Part shown: positions 55,219-64,000 of the stretch, in pieces | Numbering within the stretch: position 1 is the stretch's first letter | How the letters are laid out: the number at the start of each line of letters is the position of its first letter | Position numbers and translations under genes: made by a program | Assembly: GCA_009392195.1 (NCBI GenBank) | Contig: VFGY01000037.1 | Span: forward strand, 1 to 64,000 | Length of the DNA stretch: 64,000 nucleotides | Reading direction: 5' to 3' | Origin: SAR202 cluster bacterium | Lineage (GTDB): Bacteria > Chloroflexota > Dehalococcoidia > Lucifugimonadales > OSU-TB39 | Notes under the pieces: model-generated | Told to the model about the DNA's origin: nothing | What the model saw: the letters and a program-made list of their open reading frames with translations, nothing else | The model's database searches: none

Positions 55219-57636
55219 TTAGGCAACATCTGGTAACGATTTTGTATTTCTACATTTAGGAAATCCAGAACATCCTAGAAATTTCCCTCTTCTACTATCT
55301 TTAATCACCATTGGTTTACTACATTTATCACAGTTATGTTCAGATAGCTCTGGTTCAGCCTTTGGCAGTAGCTTACCGTTTTCATCTAACTGCATTATAT
55401 TTCGACATTTGGGAAACCCAGAACATCCTAGAAACTTACCCCTTTTGCTTTCCTTTACTACCATCGGCTTACTACATTTATTACAGCTATGTTCAGATAG
55501 CTCTGGTTCAGCCTTTGGCAGTAGCTTACCGTTTTCATCTAACTGCATTATATTTCGACATTTGGGAAACTCAGAACATCCTAGAAATTTCCCTCTTTTG
55601 CTTTCCTTTACTACCATCGGCTTAGTACATTTATCACAGTTATATTCAGATAATACTGGTGGAACTTTCGGCAAAGGCGTACTGCCATCTTCAGCTAATT
55701 GCATTGTGTTTTTACATTCTGGGAAGCCGGAGCACGCTAAAAATTGTCCATTACGACCATCTCTTTTCAACATGAACCTTTCACATTCAGTGCAGACAAT
55801 CTCAGTAGTTTCAAAAAACAAATTTTTGACGTCATCCGCTTCTTCTGCCTTAAGCAAATCATCTCTAAAAGGCCCATATAAAGAGCTTAAAACTGGATTA
55901 TAACCTACGCTACCTTCAACAATTTCATCAAGTTCTTTCTCAATTTTTGCGGTAAATTTAACATCCATAATATTTTTTTTGAAATGCTGATTAAGGAACA
56001 TTGTTACTACATTTCCAAGCTTTGTAGGTTCAAACCGTCCACTCACTTTGTTGGCGTACTTTCTATCTTGGATAGTTCTCACTATTGTCGCGTAAGTACT
56101 TGGTCTACCAATACCAGCCTTCTCCAAAGCCCTAATCAAAGATGCTTCGGTATATCTAGCGGGCGGTTCAGTAAATTTTTGTTGCGAAGCTACTTTATAA
56201 CAATTTATTTTTTCCGCTTCAGCAAAAACTGGTAGTAAATCGTCTTTTTTATGATCTGATTCATTATCATCAGTCGCTTCCACATATAAAATTCTAAACC
56301 CATCAAACCTCATAACAGATCCAACTGTTTGAAAACCATATTTTAATCCAGAATTGGAACCGTTTGTAGATATATCCAAAATAGTATTATCAAAAATCGC
56401 ATTTTTCATTTGACTTGCAACCATTCTTTTCCATATCAATTCGTACAAATTAAATTGATTGTTATCTAAATATGGTTTCATTGATGCAGGATCCCGATAT
56501 ATAGAAGTAGGCCTTATAGCCTCATGAGCTTCTTGAGCTCCTTTTACTGTTTTAGCATATCTTCTAGGAGAAGCAGGTAAATATTTAGATCCATATTTAC
56601 CTGATATGTATTTAGCCGTTTCATCTAATGCAATATCGGCTAAATGAGTAGAGTCGGTACGCATATATGTAATTAACCCGACTTGACCATCACTCCCAAT
56701 ATCAATCCCCTCATAAAGTTGCTGAGCAATGCTCATTGTCTGAGATGGACTTAGTCTAAGTTTCCGAGATGCATCCTGCTGAAGGGTACTTGTTATAAAT
56801 GGAGGATATGGTTTTCTGGTTTTTTCCTCAATTGTTATTTTTTCAACAACATACTCTACCTGTTCAATGTCTTTTAATATATCATCTGCACTATTTTGAT
56901 TTGGAATTAATGGTTTTTTATCTTTCCCTTCAATTGTACGAAGCTTGGCTTTAAAGTTTTCATCTTTTCTATTAGATTTTATTTTTCCAAATTCGGCTTC
57001 TATTTCCCAATATTCAACTTTTTCAAAATTTTTAATTTTTTCTTCAAGATCAACGACTAGCTTTAATGCTACTGACTGCACTCTGCCTGCAGAAATCTTG
57101 GACTTAACTTTTTTCCAAAGAATCCTACTACCTTTGTAGCCAATAATCTTGTCCAACATTCTTCTTGCCTGATACGCATCAACTAAGTTTAAATCTAGTT
57201 CACGAGTATTGGCAAAAGCTTCTTCTACGGCTGATTGGGTAATTTCATGAAAAACAACTCTTTTAGCCTTGGATTGATCTATTTTGGCCGCACTTAACAA
57301 ATGCCACGAAATTGCTTCTCCTTCTCGATCAGCATCAGTTGCTAAATAAATTACATTTGCTTTACTAGCAGATTTTTTTATATCTGCGACAATTTTTTTC
57401 TTCTTTGAATCAGCTTTTTTTGTTTTAGGGTCAATAATCGAAGTATATGTTGGATTAAAAGATAACTCGCCTTCTCCATTTTCTTCAATAATCTCGATAC
57501 CTAAACCACCAGGACCTGTGTTTGCTAAATCTCGGACATGCCCCATCGATGCTACCACCTCATATTTGGGACCCAGAAACCTTCCAACAGTTCTCGCTTT
57601 AGCAGGAGATTCTACTATAACAAGATCTTTACTCAT
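55219..57636 (-). CDS. topA: DNA topoisomerase I with four C-terminal zinc ribbons
   Basis: An 805-residue type IA topoisomerase. The TOPRIM domain (VIVESPAKA, ATDADREGEA) occupies 1-130, and the active-site Tyr lies in VGLITYMRTDS. Four Cys4 ribbons follow from about residue 612; ribbons two to four (from about 664, 715 and 766) differ by only a few residues. They bind DNA and RNA polymerase in other species. Family members have variable ribbon numbers. Confidence 0.97.
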   Translation of the reverse strand: MSKDLVIVESPAKARTVGRFLGPKYEVVASMGHVRDLANTGPGGLGIEIIEENGEGELSFNPTYTSIIDPKTKKADSKKKKIVADIKKSASKANVIYLATDADREGEAISWHLLSAAKIDQSKAKRVVFHEITQSAVEEAFANTRELDLNLVDAYQARRMLDKIIGYKGSRILWKKVKSKISAGRVQSVALKLVVDLEEKIKNFEKVEYWEIEAEFGKIKSNRKDENFKAKLRTIEGKDKKPLIPNQNSADDILKDIEQVEYVVEKITIEEKTRKPYPPFITSTLQQDASRKLRLSPSQTMSIAQQLYEGIDIGSDGQVGLITYMRTDSTHLADIALDETAKYISGKYGSKYLPASPRRYAKTVKGAQEAHEAIRPTSIYRDPASMKPYLDNNQFNLYELIWKRMVASQMKNAIFDNTILDISTNGSNSGLKYGFQTVGSVMRFDGFRILYVEATDDNESDHKKDDLLPVFAEAEKINCYKVASQQKFTEPPARYTEASLIRALEKAGIGRPSTYATIVRTIQDRKYANKVSGRFEPTKLGNVVTMFLNQHFKKNIMDVKFTAKIEKELDEIVEGSVGYNPVLSSLYGPFRDDLLKAEEADDVKNLFFETTEIVCTECERFMLKRDGRNGQFLACSGFPECKNTMQLAEDGSTPLPKVPPVLSEYNCDKCTKPMVVKESKRGKFLGCSEFPKCRNIMQLDENGKLLPKAEPELSEHSCNKCSKPMVVKESKRGKFLGCSGFPKCRNIMQLDENGKLLPKAEPELSEHNCDKCSKPMVIKDSRRGKFLGCSGFPKCRNTKSLPDVA
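55222..55644 (-). repeat. 153-base tandem repeat coding for topA zinc ribbons
   Basis: Corresponding sequences lie exactly 153 bases apart, for example the same 10-base run at 55338 and 55491. Two full units and one shorter terminal unit encode a Cys4 ribbon plus the linker LDENGKLLPKAEPELSE. Near-identity at the DNA level shows a recent duplication. Confidence 0.9.
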
Positions 57637-57734
57637 ATAATCATTACCTCTTTACCAATTTTTCTCAAATAAAATATTCGTGCAAGATTCAAATATTACC
57701 AACGGATTTTACAAAGTCAACCATTTTAACTAAA

Positions 57735-57825
57735 TGGCGGAGAGGATGGGATTCGAACCCATGGTTCCGGGTTACGGAACACGCGATTTCCAGTCGCGCC
57801 CATTCGGCCACTCTGGCACCTCTCC
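57735..57825 (-). tRNA. tRNA-Ser (GGA)
   Basis: On the minus strand the acceptor GGAGAGG/CCTCTCC encloses a class II tRNA with a long variable arm (GTTCCG...CGGAAC). The anticodon loop CTGGAAA is closed by CGCGA/TCGCG, giving GGA. The CCA is encoded at 57737-57735. Confidence 0.95.
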
Positions 57826-57902
57826 TAATATTCCCCATTCATGATATATATAAATAAATGATATTAGCAAGATAAATTAAGACATCAGATTTTAGAATTG
57901 AA

Positions 57903-57989
57903 CGGAGAGGATGGGATTCGAACCCACGATAGAATTGCTCCTATACCGGTTTTCGAGACCGGCCCATTCAACCACTCTGGCACCTCTCC
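57903..57989 (-). tRNA. tRNA-Ser (CGA)
   Basis: Same acceptor stem as the neighbouring tRNA-Ser. The anticodon loop CTCGAAA is closed by CCGGT/ACCGG, giving CGA, and the variable arm is long. The discriminator G at 57903 is followed by TT, so CCA is not encoded, unlike the other four tRNA genes in the window. Confidence 0.94.
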
Positions 57990-58198
57990 CTATAAAATAT
58001 ACTAGCCTAAAAATATCCTTTTAGTCCAAAACACTGTTGCGCTTTCATATTATATTAGCACTGCAATGAAAATTAACATTAACCACTGTTATTAATACAC
58101 TTCTGAAAACCCTGTAATGTTATAATCAGCACCTAAAGCTAATTAACGCTCATATGCTTAAGCTGTTATCACTATAAAAATTATTAACACTTAATAAA

Positions 58199-59308
58199 AT
58201 GAAAATTATTGAAATCACTACTACCGAAGTTTTTTATCCTAATATAATGGCTATTGAGGATGGCACTCTTTCATCTGAACATTCATTTTCCGGTAAAAGC
58301 CAACTTTTTGTTCATATTAAAACTAATAGTGGACTGGAAGGCTTAGGTATTGGTCAATCTTCACCAGGCGTTAGAGAAGTAATTGAAACAGACCTGAAAT
58401 CGATACTGATTAATCAAGATCCATTAGATATAGAATACCTGTGGACACAAATGTATAGAAGAGTTAGGTCCTATGGAAGGAAAGGGATAGCCATATGTGC
58501 TATATCGGCAATTGATATAGGTTTATGGGATTTAAAAGCAAAAATATTACAATTGCCATTGTATAAATTGTTAGGATCATATACCGATAAAATACCTGTA
58601 TATGGTAGTGGCGGCTGGACAAACTTAAATGAATCAGATTTAGTTAAATCCATGATTAACTACATAGATATGGGATTTACAAGAATAAAGATGAAAGTAG
58701 GAAAAAACTATGGGAAATCAGAAAGAGAAGATATTTTGCGAGTGCAAGCTGTAAGAAAAGCTGTTGGTAATGATGTTGCTTTGTACATTGATGCCAATAC
58801 TGCTTATTATGTCAAACAAGCTATATACATGGCTAAAGAATTTGAACAAATTCAGGTAGGATGGTTCGAGGAACCAACAATACCTGACGATATAACAGGG
58901 TTAGCTGAAATACGATCCAAAATCAACATACCTGTTGCCTCAGGTGAGCTGGAATATACTAAATTTGGATTCAAGCAGCTATTACAAAATAATGCTGTAG
59001 ATATTGTGCAACCAAATGTAGAAAGGGTAGGGGGAATAACTGAATGGCTAAAAGTTGCTAATTTAGCGCAAGCGTATAATGTACCCATAGCCCCTCACGC
59101 ATGTTTATTGGTACATCTACATCTTGCTTGCAACCAACCGAATGTTAAAGCCATTGAATCTGTAGATACAGAGCATGAACTAGATAAAGTACTATATACA
59201 GAAATTCCCCAAACAGAAAATGGCATAATCACCCCCTTTGCCGACAAACATGGACTTGGGTTAGAATTAAACCCTTATTCAATACAAAAGTGGAGCATCC
59301 GAAATTAA
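58199..59308 (+). CDS. enolase-superfamily enzyme, mandelate racemase/muconate lactonizing type
   Basis: A 369-residue two-domain enzyme. The barrel carries KMKVGK (catalytic K-x-K), metal ligands Asp in IDANTAY, Glu in FEEPTIPDD and Glu in ASGELEY, and His in IAPHACLLVHLHL opposite, the set of the mandelate-racemase subgroup acting on acid sugars. The substrate is not deducible. SAR202-type marine bacteria are known for many such paralogues. Confidence 0.92.
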   Translation: MKIIEITTTEVFYPNIMAIEDGTLSSEHSFSGKSQLFVHIKTNSGLEGLGIGQSSPGVREVIETDLKSILINQDPLDIEYLWTQMYRRVRSYGRKGIAICAISAIDIGLWDLKAKILQLPLYKLLGSYTDKIPVYGSGGWTNLNESDLVKSMINYIDMGFTRIKMKVGKNYGKSEREDILRVQAVRKAVGNDVALYIDANTAYYVKQAIYMAKEFEQIQVGWFEEPTIPDDITGLAEIRSKINIPVASGELEYTKFGFKQLLQNNAVDIVQPNVERVGGITEWLKVANLAQAYNVPIAPHACLLVHLHLACNQPNVKAIESVDTEHELDKVLYTEIPQTENGIITPFADKHGLGLELNPYSIQKWSIRN

Positions 59309-59345
59309 CTTATCTCAAGTTTGAGACTCAAACGAAGGATTATTT

Positions 59346-60197
59346 ATGACTGAATCTAATTCATTAGTAAGTACTGATTGGGTAGAAAATAACCTAGAAA
59401 ACGATGAGATCGTTATTATTGAGGTTAATTCACATCCAGAAAAATCTTATTTAAAAGGTCATATACCTTCTGCAATAATTTGGGATTTGCATAAAGACCT
59501 CGAAGATCAAGTAAAAAGAGATATTCCTTCTGGAACTGATATGGAAAAACTATTAGGCATTTCTGGCATAACCAACGAAACTACCATAATTCTTTATGGT
59601 GATGGAAACAATCGCTCAGCAACCTGGGCATTTTGGTTATTAAGATTATACAGACACAAGAAAATTAAATTAATTGACGGAGGCAGAATTAAATGGCTTA
59701 TTGAAGGCAAGCCAATTACCAATACAATCCCTAAACCAGAACCTACTAAATACCAAATCCAACCCCCAGACAAAGCAATTAGAGCGACCTTACCTTACAT
59801 TATAAAAAATTTAAACCGGAATGATTTAAGTATAATTGATACGAGGACAAATGAAGAATACATAGGCGAAACCGCATCTTCACCTGGTACTCCTCAAAGT
59901 GGAATTTCCAAAAACGGCAGAATACCTAATTCAGTTAATATTCAATGGACAGATTGCATCAATGGTGACGGTACCGTAAAATCACCCCAAGTTCTGTCGG
60001 AAATGTTCGCTTCAAATAACGCACTGCCCGAAAATGAAATTGTAGCTTATTGTAGATTAGGAGTCAGGGCATCTTATACATGGTTCGTTTTATCTGAAAT
60101 TTTAAATTACCAAAACGTAAAAAACTATGACGGGTCATGGACAGAATGGGGAAATTCCATTGGCGTTCCAATTGAAATAGGTAAACCAATCAAATAA
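59346..60197 (+). CDS. sulfurtransferase of the thiosulfate/3-mercaptopyruvate type
   Basis: A 283-residue protein with two rhodanese modules. The first (about 1-130) is non-catalytic (LKGHIPSAIIWD). The second carries the active Cys in VAYCRLGVRASYTWFVL, and the CRxGxR loop is like that of thiosulfate sulfurtransferases. GSWTEWGN near the end is typical. It is 38 bases after the enolase-like gene, possibly co-transcribed. Confidence 0.93.
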   Translation: MTESNSLVSTDWVENNLENDEIVIIEVNSHPEKSYLKGHIPSAIIWDLHKDLEDQVKRDIPSGTDMEKLLGISGITNETTIILYGDGNNRSATWAFWLLRLYRHKKIKLIDGGRIKWLIEGKPITNTIPKPEPTKYQIQPPDKAIRATLPYIIKNLNRNDLSIIDTRTNEEYIGETASSPGTPQSGISKNGRIPNSVNIQWTDCINGDGTVKSPQVLSEMFASNNALPENEIVAYCRLGVRASYTWFVLSEILNYQNVKNYDGSWTEWGNSIGVPIEIGKPIK

Positions 60198-60261
60198 ACA
60201 TATTTAGTGCTTTGCTATCGCAAGAACGCATCTAAAAACCACTATTATCTAATATATTAAG

Positions 60262-60909
60262 ATGACAGATTCAATACAAACCTTTTATACCAAAGATAAC
60301 TACTTGAATAGTTTATCCCAATCAGGGATAAACTATTCAATAATCGCGACAAATCTAGATATTGAAAAAATCAACACTGATAATTCCCCCCAAATATATT
60401 TAATTGACTGTGAGAATTTAGGTGATGATTACATCAACCAAGCATTAGATAAATGTAACGTGCTAAAAATACCGACTCTTTTACTTGTTACTAAACCTGA
60501 ATCCTATTTGAACGATATGAATTTTGGTGACTTTATAATTATGCCACCAACTAATTTCGAATTGTTGGCGAGAGTAAAAAAGCTTATTTCGAAATCTGAC
60601 ACTAGTGCAGACCCTAATTTAATAAACATTCGTGGGTTGTCGATAAATAAATCAACTTATGAAGTAACAGTTTATAACCAAAGGATACCTTTAAGATTTA
60701 AAGAATACGAAATGCTTTTATTAATGGCCACAAATATAGGAAAGGTTTATTCTAGAGAGGATTTACTTAGCCAAATTTGGGGGTATGACTATTTTGGTGG
60801 AATTCGTACCGTTGATGTACATATAAGACGATTGAGAAGCAAGATTGAAGATGGTGAAAATATTTTTATTGAAACCGTCTGGAATGTTGGATATAGATTT
60901 AAAAATTAA
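60262..60909 (+). CDS. atypical OmpR-family transcriptional regulator with degenerate receiver
   Basis: A 215-residue protein. The C-terminal winged helix (about 115-215) is intact: RIPLRFKEYEMLLLMATNIG, SREDLLSQIWGYDYF, RTVDVHIRRLRSKIE and VWNVGYRF. The N-terminal receiver-like domain keeps one Asp (IYLIDCEN) but lacks the paired acidic residues, and the usual Lys-Pro is replaced (IIMPPTNFELLARV), so ordinary phosphorylation is unlikely. It lies eight bases before the 2-oxoacid dehydrogenase genes and no kinase adjoins. Confidence 0.88.
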   Translation: MTDSIQTFYTKDNYLNSLSQSGINYSIIATNLDIEKINTDNSPQIYLIDCENLGDDYINQALDKCNVLKIPTLLLVTKPESYLNDMNFGDFIIMPPTNFELLARVKKLISKSDTSADPNLINIRGLSINKSTYEVTVYNQRIPLRFKEYEMLLLMATNIGKVYSREDLLSQIWGYDYFGGIRTVDVHIRRLRSKIEDGENIFIETVWNVGYRFKN

Positions 60910-60917
60910 AATTTGAA

Positions 60918-61901
60918 ATGAATATTCAAGAATCACATTTGACAAAAAATCAACATTTGCAAATCTATAAATTGATGCTTTCATGCCGTGCAATCGACAA
61001 AAGAGTATGGATGTTAAACCGTCAAGGAAAAGCCGCGATTGTTGCCTCTGCTCAAGGACATGAGTCAGCACAAATCGCAAGTACGGTTGCTCTAGAAATT
61101 GGCAAAGATGTTTTTTTCACCTACTACAGAGATTTAGGAGTATTAATTAGCCTAGGGTTGTCATTTACAGCTATACTGCAAGGATTTACAGCCAAATCAG
61201 GTGAGCCTATGAGTGGGGCGCGTCAATTCCCAACACATGGAGCAATTCCAGATAAAAAATTGATAAATCTTTCGAATGTTGTTGGAACACAAATACCACA
61301 AGCAGTAGGCGCAGCTCTATCAGCAAAAATAAAAGGTACAGATGAAGTTGTTATTGTTTATTTTGGAGATGGGGCATCTAGTGCGGGAGACTGCCATGAA
61401 GGAATGAATTTTGCTTCTATACATAAATTGCCAATCATTTTTTTCTGCGAAAATAACGGGTACGCTATTTCTGTACCACTAAATCAACAAATCGCCACAG
61501 ACAATATAGCATCCAGAGCAGAAGGTTATGGCATGCCAGGTACTACAATAGACGGAAACGATGTTAACTTAGTTTACGAAACAACTAAATTAGCGTCAAG
61601 ACGTGCAAGAAATGGAGAAGGTCCAACATTAATTGAAGCTAAAACCAATAGATTCTTACCACATACCAGTGATGATGACCATAGTCGCTACAGGAATTTA
61701 GATGAACTCTCTAATAAAGAAGACCCAATTGACATCTACAAAAAGTTTTTGCTATCAAATAACTTTCTAACAAATGATATGTTTGAAAAATTAACTAATC
61801 AAATTAATCAAGAAGTGGATTCTGCTACTGAACATGTTGAATCTCTACCTTATCCTGACCGCGATACATTTGATTCTCATATTTATAAATCCACCGAATA
61901 G
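60918..61901 (+). CDS. branched-chain 2-oxoacid (or related) dehydrogenase E1 alpha subunit
   Basis: A 327-residue thiamine-diphosphate subunit. The TPP motif GDGASSAGDCHEG continues to FFCENNGYAIS, and HTSDDDHSRY forms the phosphorylation-loop-equivalent segment of branched-chain E1 alpha. TYYRDLGVLISLG is conserved. It pairs with E1 beta and E2, which follow. A pyruvate or acetoin dehydrogenase role cannot be excluded from the sequence alone. Confidence 0.92.
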   Translation: MNIQESHLTKNQHLQIYKLMLSCRAIDKRVWMLNRQGKAAIVASAQGHESAQIASTVALEIGKDVFFTYYRDLGVLISLGLSFTAILQGFTAKSGEPMSGARQFPTHGAIPDKKLINLSNVVGTQIPQAVGAALSAKIKGTDEVVIVYFGDGASSAGDCHEGMNFASIHKLPIIFFCENNGYAISVPLNQQIATDNIASRAEGYGMPGTTIDGNDVNLVYETTKLASRRARNGEGPTLIEAKTNRFLPHTSDDDHSRYRNLDELSNKEDPIDIYKKFLLSNNFLTNDMFEKLTNQINQEVDSATEHVESLPYPDRDTFDSHIYKSTE

Positions 61902-61923
61902 CACTTAATTAGGAGACACTAAA

Positions 61924-62907
61924 ATCGCAATTGTAACTTTGCTTGAGTCAATCAGATCAGCTATGTACGAAGAACTAAACCGTGATTCCGATATAGTAAT
62001 ATTAGGTGAAGATATTGGTCGAAGAGGAGGAGTTTTCTTAGCCACTGATGGATTCATCGATGAATTCGGGCCAAATAGAGTAATCGATACTCCGTTAGCA
62101 GAATCTTCTATAGTTGGCATAGCATTAGGAGCAGCCTTAAATGGAATAAGACCTATAGCGGAAATACAGTTCGCTGACTTTATTTGGCCTGCTATTAATC
62201 AAATTGTAGGAGAAGCTTCAAAGGTTCATTATGGAACCTTTGGTCAACTTAATGCTCCAATGGTCATAAGAACACCATTCGGAGGAGGAGTGAAAGGCGG
62301 ATTATACCATTCACAAAGTATCGAGGTGATTTTTTCGCATACTCCTGGCCTCAAAGTGGTTCTTCCTTCAACCCCATATGATGCTAAAGGATTGCTAAAA
62401 AGTGCAATAAGAGACGAAAACCCAGTAATATTTTTGGAACATAAACACACCTATAGATCGGTAAAAGGCGAAGTACCAGACTCTGATTACACAATACCTA
62501 TAGGAAAAGCAGATGTTAAACTTGAAGGAAATGATTTGACCATAATTAGTTATGGACTTATGGTTCATTACTGTATACAAGTAGCGAACTCTATGAAAAA
62601 AGAAGGGGTCAACTTAGAGGTTATCGATTTGCGCAGCTTACGTCCTTTAGACATCCAAACGATTGTAGAATCAGTGCAAAAAACTGGCAAATGCTTAGTA
62701 GTACAGGAGGATACACAAGCTTACGGTATAGGAGCAGAAGTAGCATCATCCATCGCTGAGTTAGCATTTGAATATTTGGACGGTCCTGTGAAAAGGCTTT
62801 CTGGACCAGAAGTTCCTCCAATGCCATTTAGCCCAAGTCTAGAAAATGAATTTATGCTGAACGAAGAAAAAATAGAGAAATCAGTAAGGGATCTACTAGA
62901 CTATTGA
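61924..62907 (+). CDS. branched-chain 2-oxoacid (or related) dehydrogenase E1 beta subunit
   Basis: The frame is open from 61924; a TTG at 61939 gives 322 residues and the earlier start 327. AGGAG at 61911-61915 is eight bases before ATC 61924, but 23 bases before the TTG, and translation from ATC (AIVTLLESIRSAMYEEL) matches the usual E1 beta start. ATC or ATT initiation is therefore suspected. LGEDIGRRGGVFLATDGF, PLAESSIVGIALGAAL, FADFIWPAINQIV and QEDTQAYGIGAEVAS are family motifs. Confidence 0.9.
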   Translation: MAIVTLLESIRSAMYEELNRDSDIVILGEDIGRRGGVFLATDGFIDEFGPNRVIDTPLAESSIVGIALGAALNGIRPIAEIQFADFIWPAINQIVGEASKVHYGTFGQLNAPMVIRTPFGGGVKGGLYHSQSIEVIFSHTPGLKVVLPSTPYDAKGLLKSAIRDENPVIFLEHKHTYRSVKGEVPDSDYTIPIGKADVKLEGNDLTIISYGLMVHYCIQVANSMKKEGVNLEVIDLRSLRPLDIQTIVESVQKTGKCLVVQEDTQAYGIGAEVASSIAELAFEYLDGPVKRLSGPEVPPMPFSPSLENEFMLNEEKIEKSVRDLLDY

Positions 62908-62926
62908 TAGGTTATTAATAAACAGA

Positions 62927-64000
62927 ATGGATATAAAATTACCAAAAGTAGGAGAGTCAATTACTGAAGCCATTATAAACAAGTGGATGAAATCAATTGG
63001 CGATCGCGTGAAAAAATATGAACCTTTAGCTGAAATTGTTACCGATAAAGTAACCATGGAGTTCCCTTCTCCAGTTAACGGAATAATTACAGAAATATAC
63101 TTCTCTGAAGGAAGCACTGTCAAAATTGAAACTCCAATAATGCAAATACAGACTGACGAAATCCCTGCTGAAGATACCGCTTCTTCAATAAACGAAGCAA
63201 ATCTTAAAAAGTTAAGACATATAGGAGAATTTTCGAAAGAAGTTGCACCTGTAGGACCAACCGGCTCAGCAAACGTAGCACAAAATGATCCTGCTGTTAA
63301 AGAATCGCGTCAACCCAAACAAAAATATTCCCCAATTGTTACTAAATTGGCGAAGCAACATAATATAGACCTTTCCTCATTAAGTGGTAGTGGTCAAAAC
63401 GGCCGAATAACTAAGAATGACATCGAAAAAGAAATCGCAAGTTCAGCGAAACAATTTAATGACTCCTCTGAAAATCATGTTAACGGCAAACTTGTTAAAT
63501 TGACTCCAATTCGTAAAAAAATAGCGGACAATATGTTAAAAAGTTCTATAGAGATTCCAGAAGCATGGACGTTAATAGAAGTTGATGTATCTCAATTAGT
63601 TGAACTTAAAACCAATGCTGACTCAATCTCATACACTAAACTTACCTATATGCCGTTCATAATGAGCGCGATAGTAAAATCAATAAAGAAAAATCCTATA
63701 ATAAATTCCCAATGGACAAATGAAGGTATATTACTCAAAGATGAAATAAATCTAGGATTTGCAGTTGCAACTGATCTAGGACTTCACGTTCCAGTTATTA
63801 AATCAGCTGATCAATTAAACGTTATAGAGTTAGGTAAACTTGTAACAAACCTAACTAGTAAAGCAAGAAACAACCAATTGAGTTTAAGTGATGTTACTAA
63901 TGGCACATTTACAATAAACAATACAGGCGCATTAGGATCGATAATAGGGAAAGCAATAATATATCCTGGGCAAGCTGCGATTATCAATACTGAATCTATT
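62927..64000 (+). CDS. 2-oxoacid dehydrogenase E2 (dihydrolipoamide acyltransferase), cut by the window edge
   Basis: Frame from ATG 62927 open to the end, 358 codons seen, no stop. It begins MDIKLPKVGESITEAIINKW; the lipoyl domain (1-76) carries the lipoate Lys in IVTDKVTMEFPSPV. A peripheral-subunit-binding domain (about 122-160) reads SPIVTKLAKQHNIDL and GQNGRITKNDI. The catalytic domain starts near 183 (LTPIRKKIADNML); its His motif lies beyond the window. It completes an E1a-E1b-E2 operon; E3 may follow. Confidence 0.92.
   Translation, partial: MDIKLPKVGESITEAIINKWMKSIGDRVKKYEPLAEIVTDKVTMEFPSPVNGIITEIYFSEGSTVKIETPIMQIQTDEIPAEDTASSINEANLKKLRHIGEFSKEVAPVGPTGSANVAQNDPAVKESRQPKQKYSPIVTKLAKQHNIDLSSLSGSGQNGRITKNDIEKEIASSAKQFNDSSENHVNGKLVKLTPIRKKIADNMLKSSIEIPEAWTLIEVDVSQLVELKTNADSISYTKLTYMPFIMSAIVKSIKKNPIINSQWTNEGILLKDEINLGFAVATDLGLHVPVIKSADQLNVIELGKLVTNLTSKARNNQLSLSDVTNGTFTINNTGALGSIIGKAIIYPGQAAIINTESI

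Noticed and set aside
55311-55903. Plus-strand frames with repeated Tyr/His-rich sequence
   Set aside because: They are shadows of the duplicated zinc ribbons of topA.

Overview
The window looks like a chromosomal segment of an AT-rich, free-living bacterium. Most lines are roughly one-third G+C by eye, TTG starts are frequent, and genes are tightly packed. The combination of a type-Z (zinc) uS14, bL36 and uL24 with Cys pairs, a Bacillus-like UppP signature variant, a long zinc-ribbon topoisomerase I, an SMP-30 protein, an enolase-superfamily enzyme and a branched-chain 2-oxoacid dehydrogenase would fit a marine Chloroflexota lineage such as SAR202. This is an inference from gene content. No 16S rRNA is present to confirm it.

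Layout. 1-1350: tRNA-Val, a decayed copy of a small membrane-peptide gene, a multi-pass membrane protein and tRNA-Asp. 1405-9020 (minus): a phosphate regulon, phoB-phoR-uppP followed by pstS-pstC-pstA-pstB-phoU, with a TTAACA direct-repeat PHO box in front of pstS. 9170-30311 (plus): one long str/S10/spc/alpha ribosomal cluster (rpsL to rpsI) that also carries fusA, secY, adk, map, infA, rpoA and truA. A consensus promoter lies before rpsL, tuf is absent between fusA and rpsJ, and an unrelated membrane-protein gene sits between rpsK and rpsD. 30324-33870: a VOC protein, a short terminated leader transcript with two tiny overlapping ORFs, two oligopeptide-type ABC ATPases without permeases, and an SMP-30 protein. 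33950-36230: tRNA-Ala, a GC-richer membrane protein, four consecutive single-TM micro-ORFs (two of them paralogous and related to the decayed copy near position 400), and a DUF192 lipoprotein.

36365-54959: biosynthesis and housekeeping genes: thrB-lysC, two family-2 glycosyltransferases, a TPR protein, trpA-aroH-aroG, an MFS transporter, ribF, tyrS, a class V aminotransferase, ftsH, an M16 peptidase, efp, aroQ and a Xer recombinase. 55219-64000: topA with duplicated zinc ribbons, two tRNA-Ser genes, an enolase-superfamily enzyme, a rhodanese-type sulfurtransferase, an atypical OmpR-type regulator, and E1-alpha, E1-beta and a truncated E2 of a branched-chain or related 2-oxoacid dehydrogenase.

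The most unusual items are the dispersed family of micro membrane peptides ending in MGYRG, the histone-H1-like repeat extension on ribosomal protein uL5, the compact leader/terminator unit at 30763-30941, and probable non-ATG/GTG/TTG starts judged from Shine-Dalgarno spacing. No CRISPR array, insertion sequence, prophage or rRNA gene was seen.
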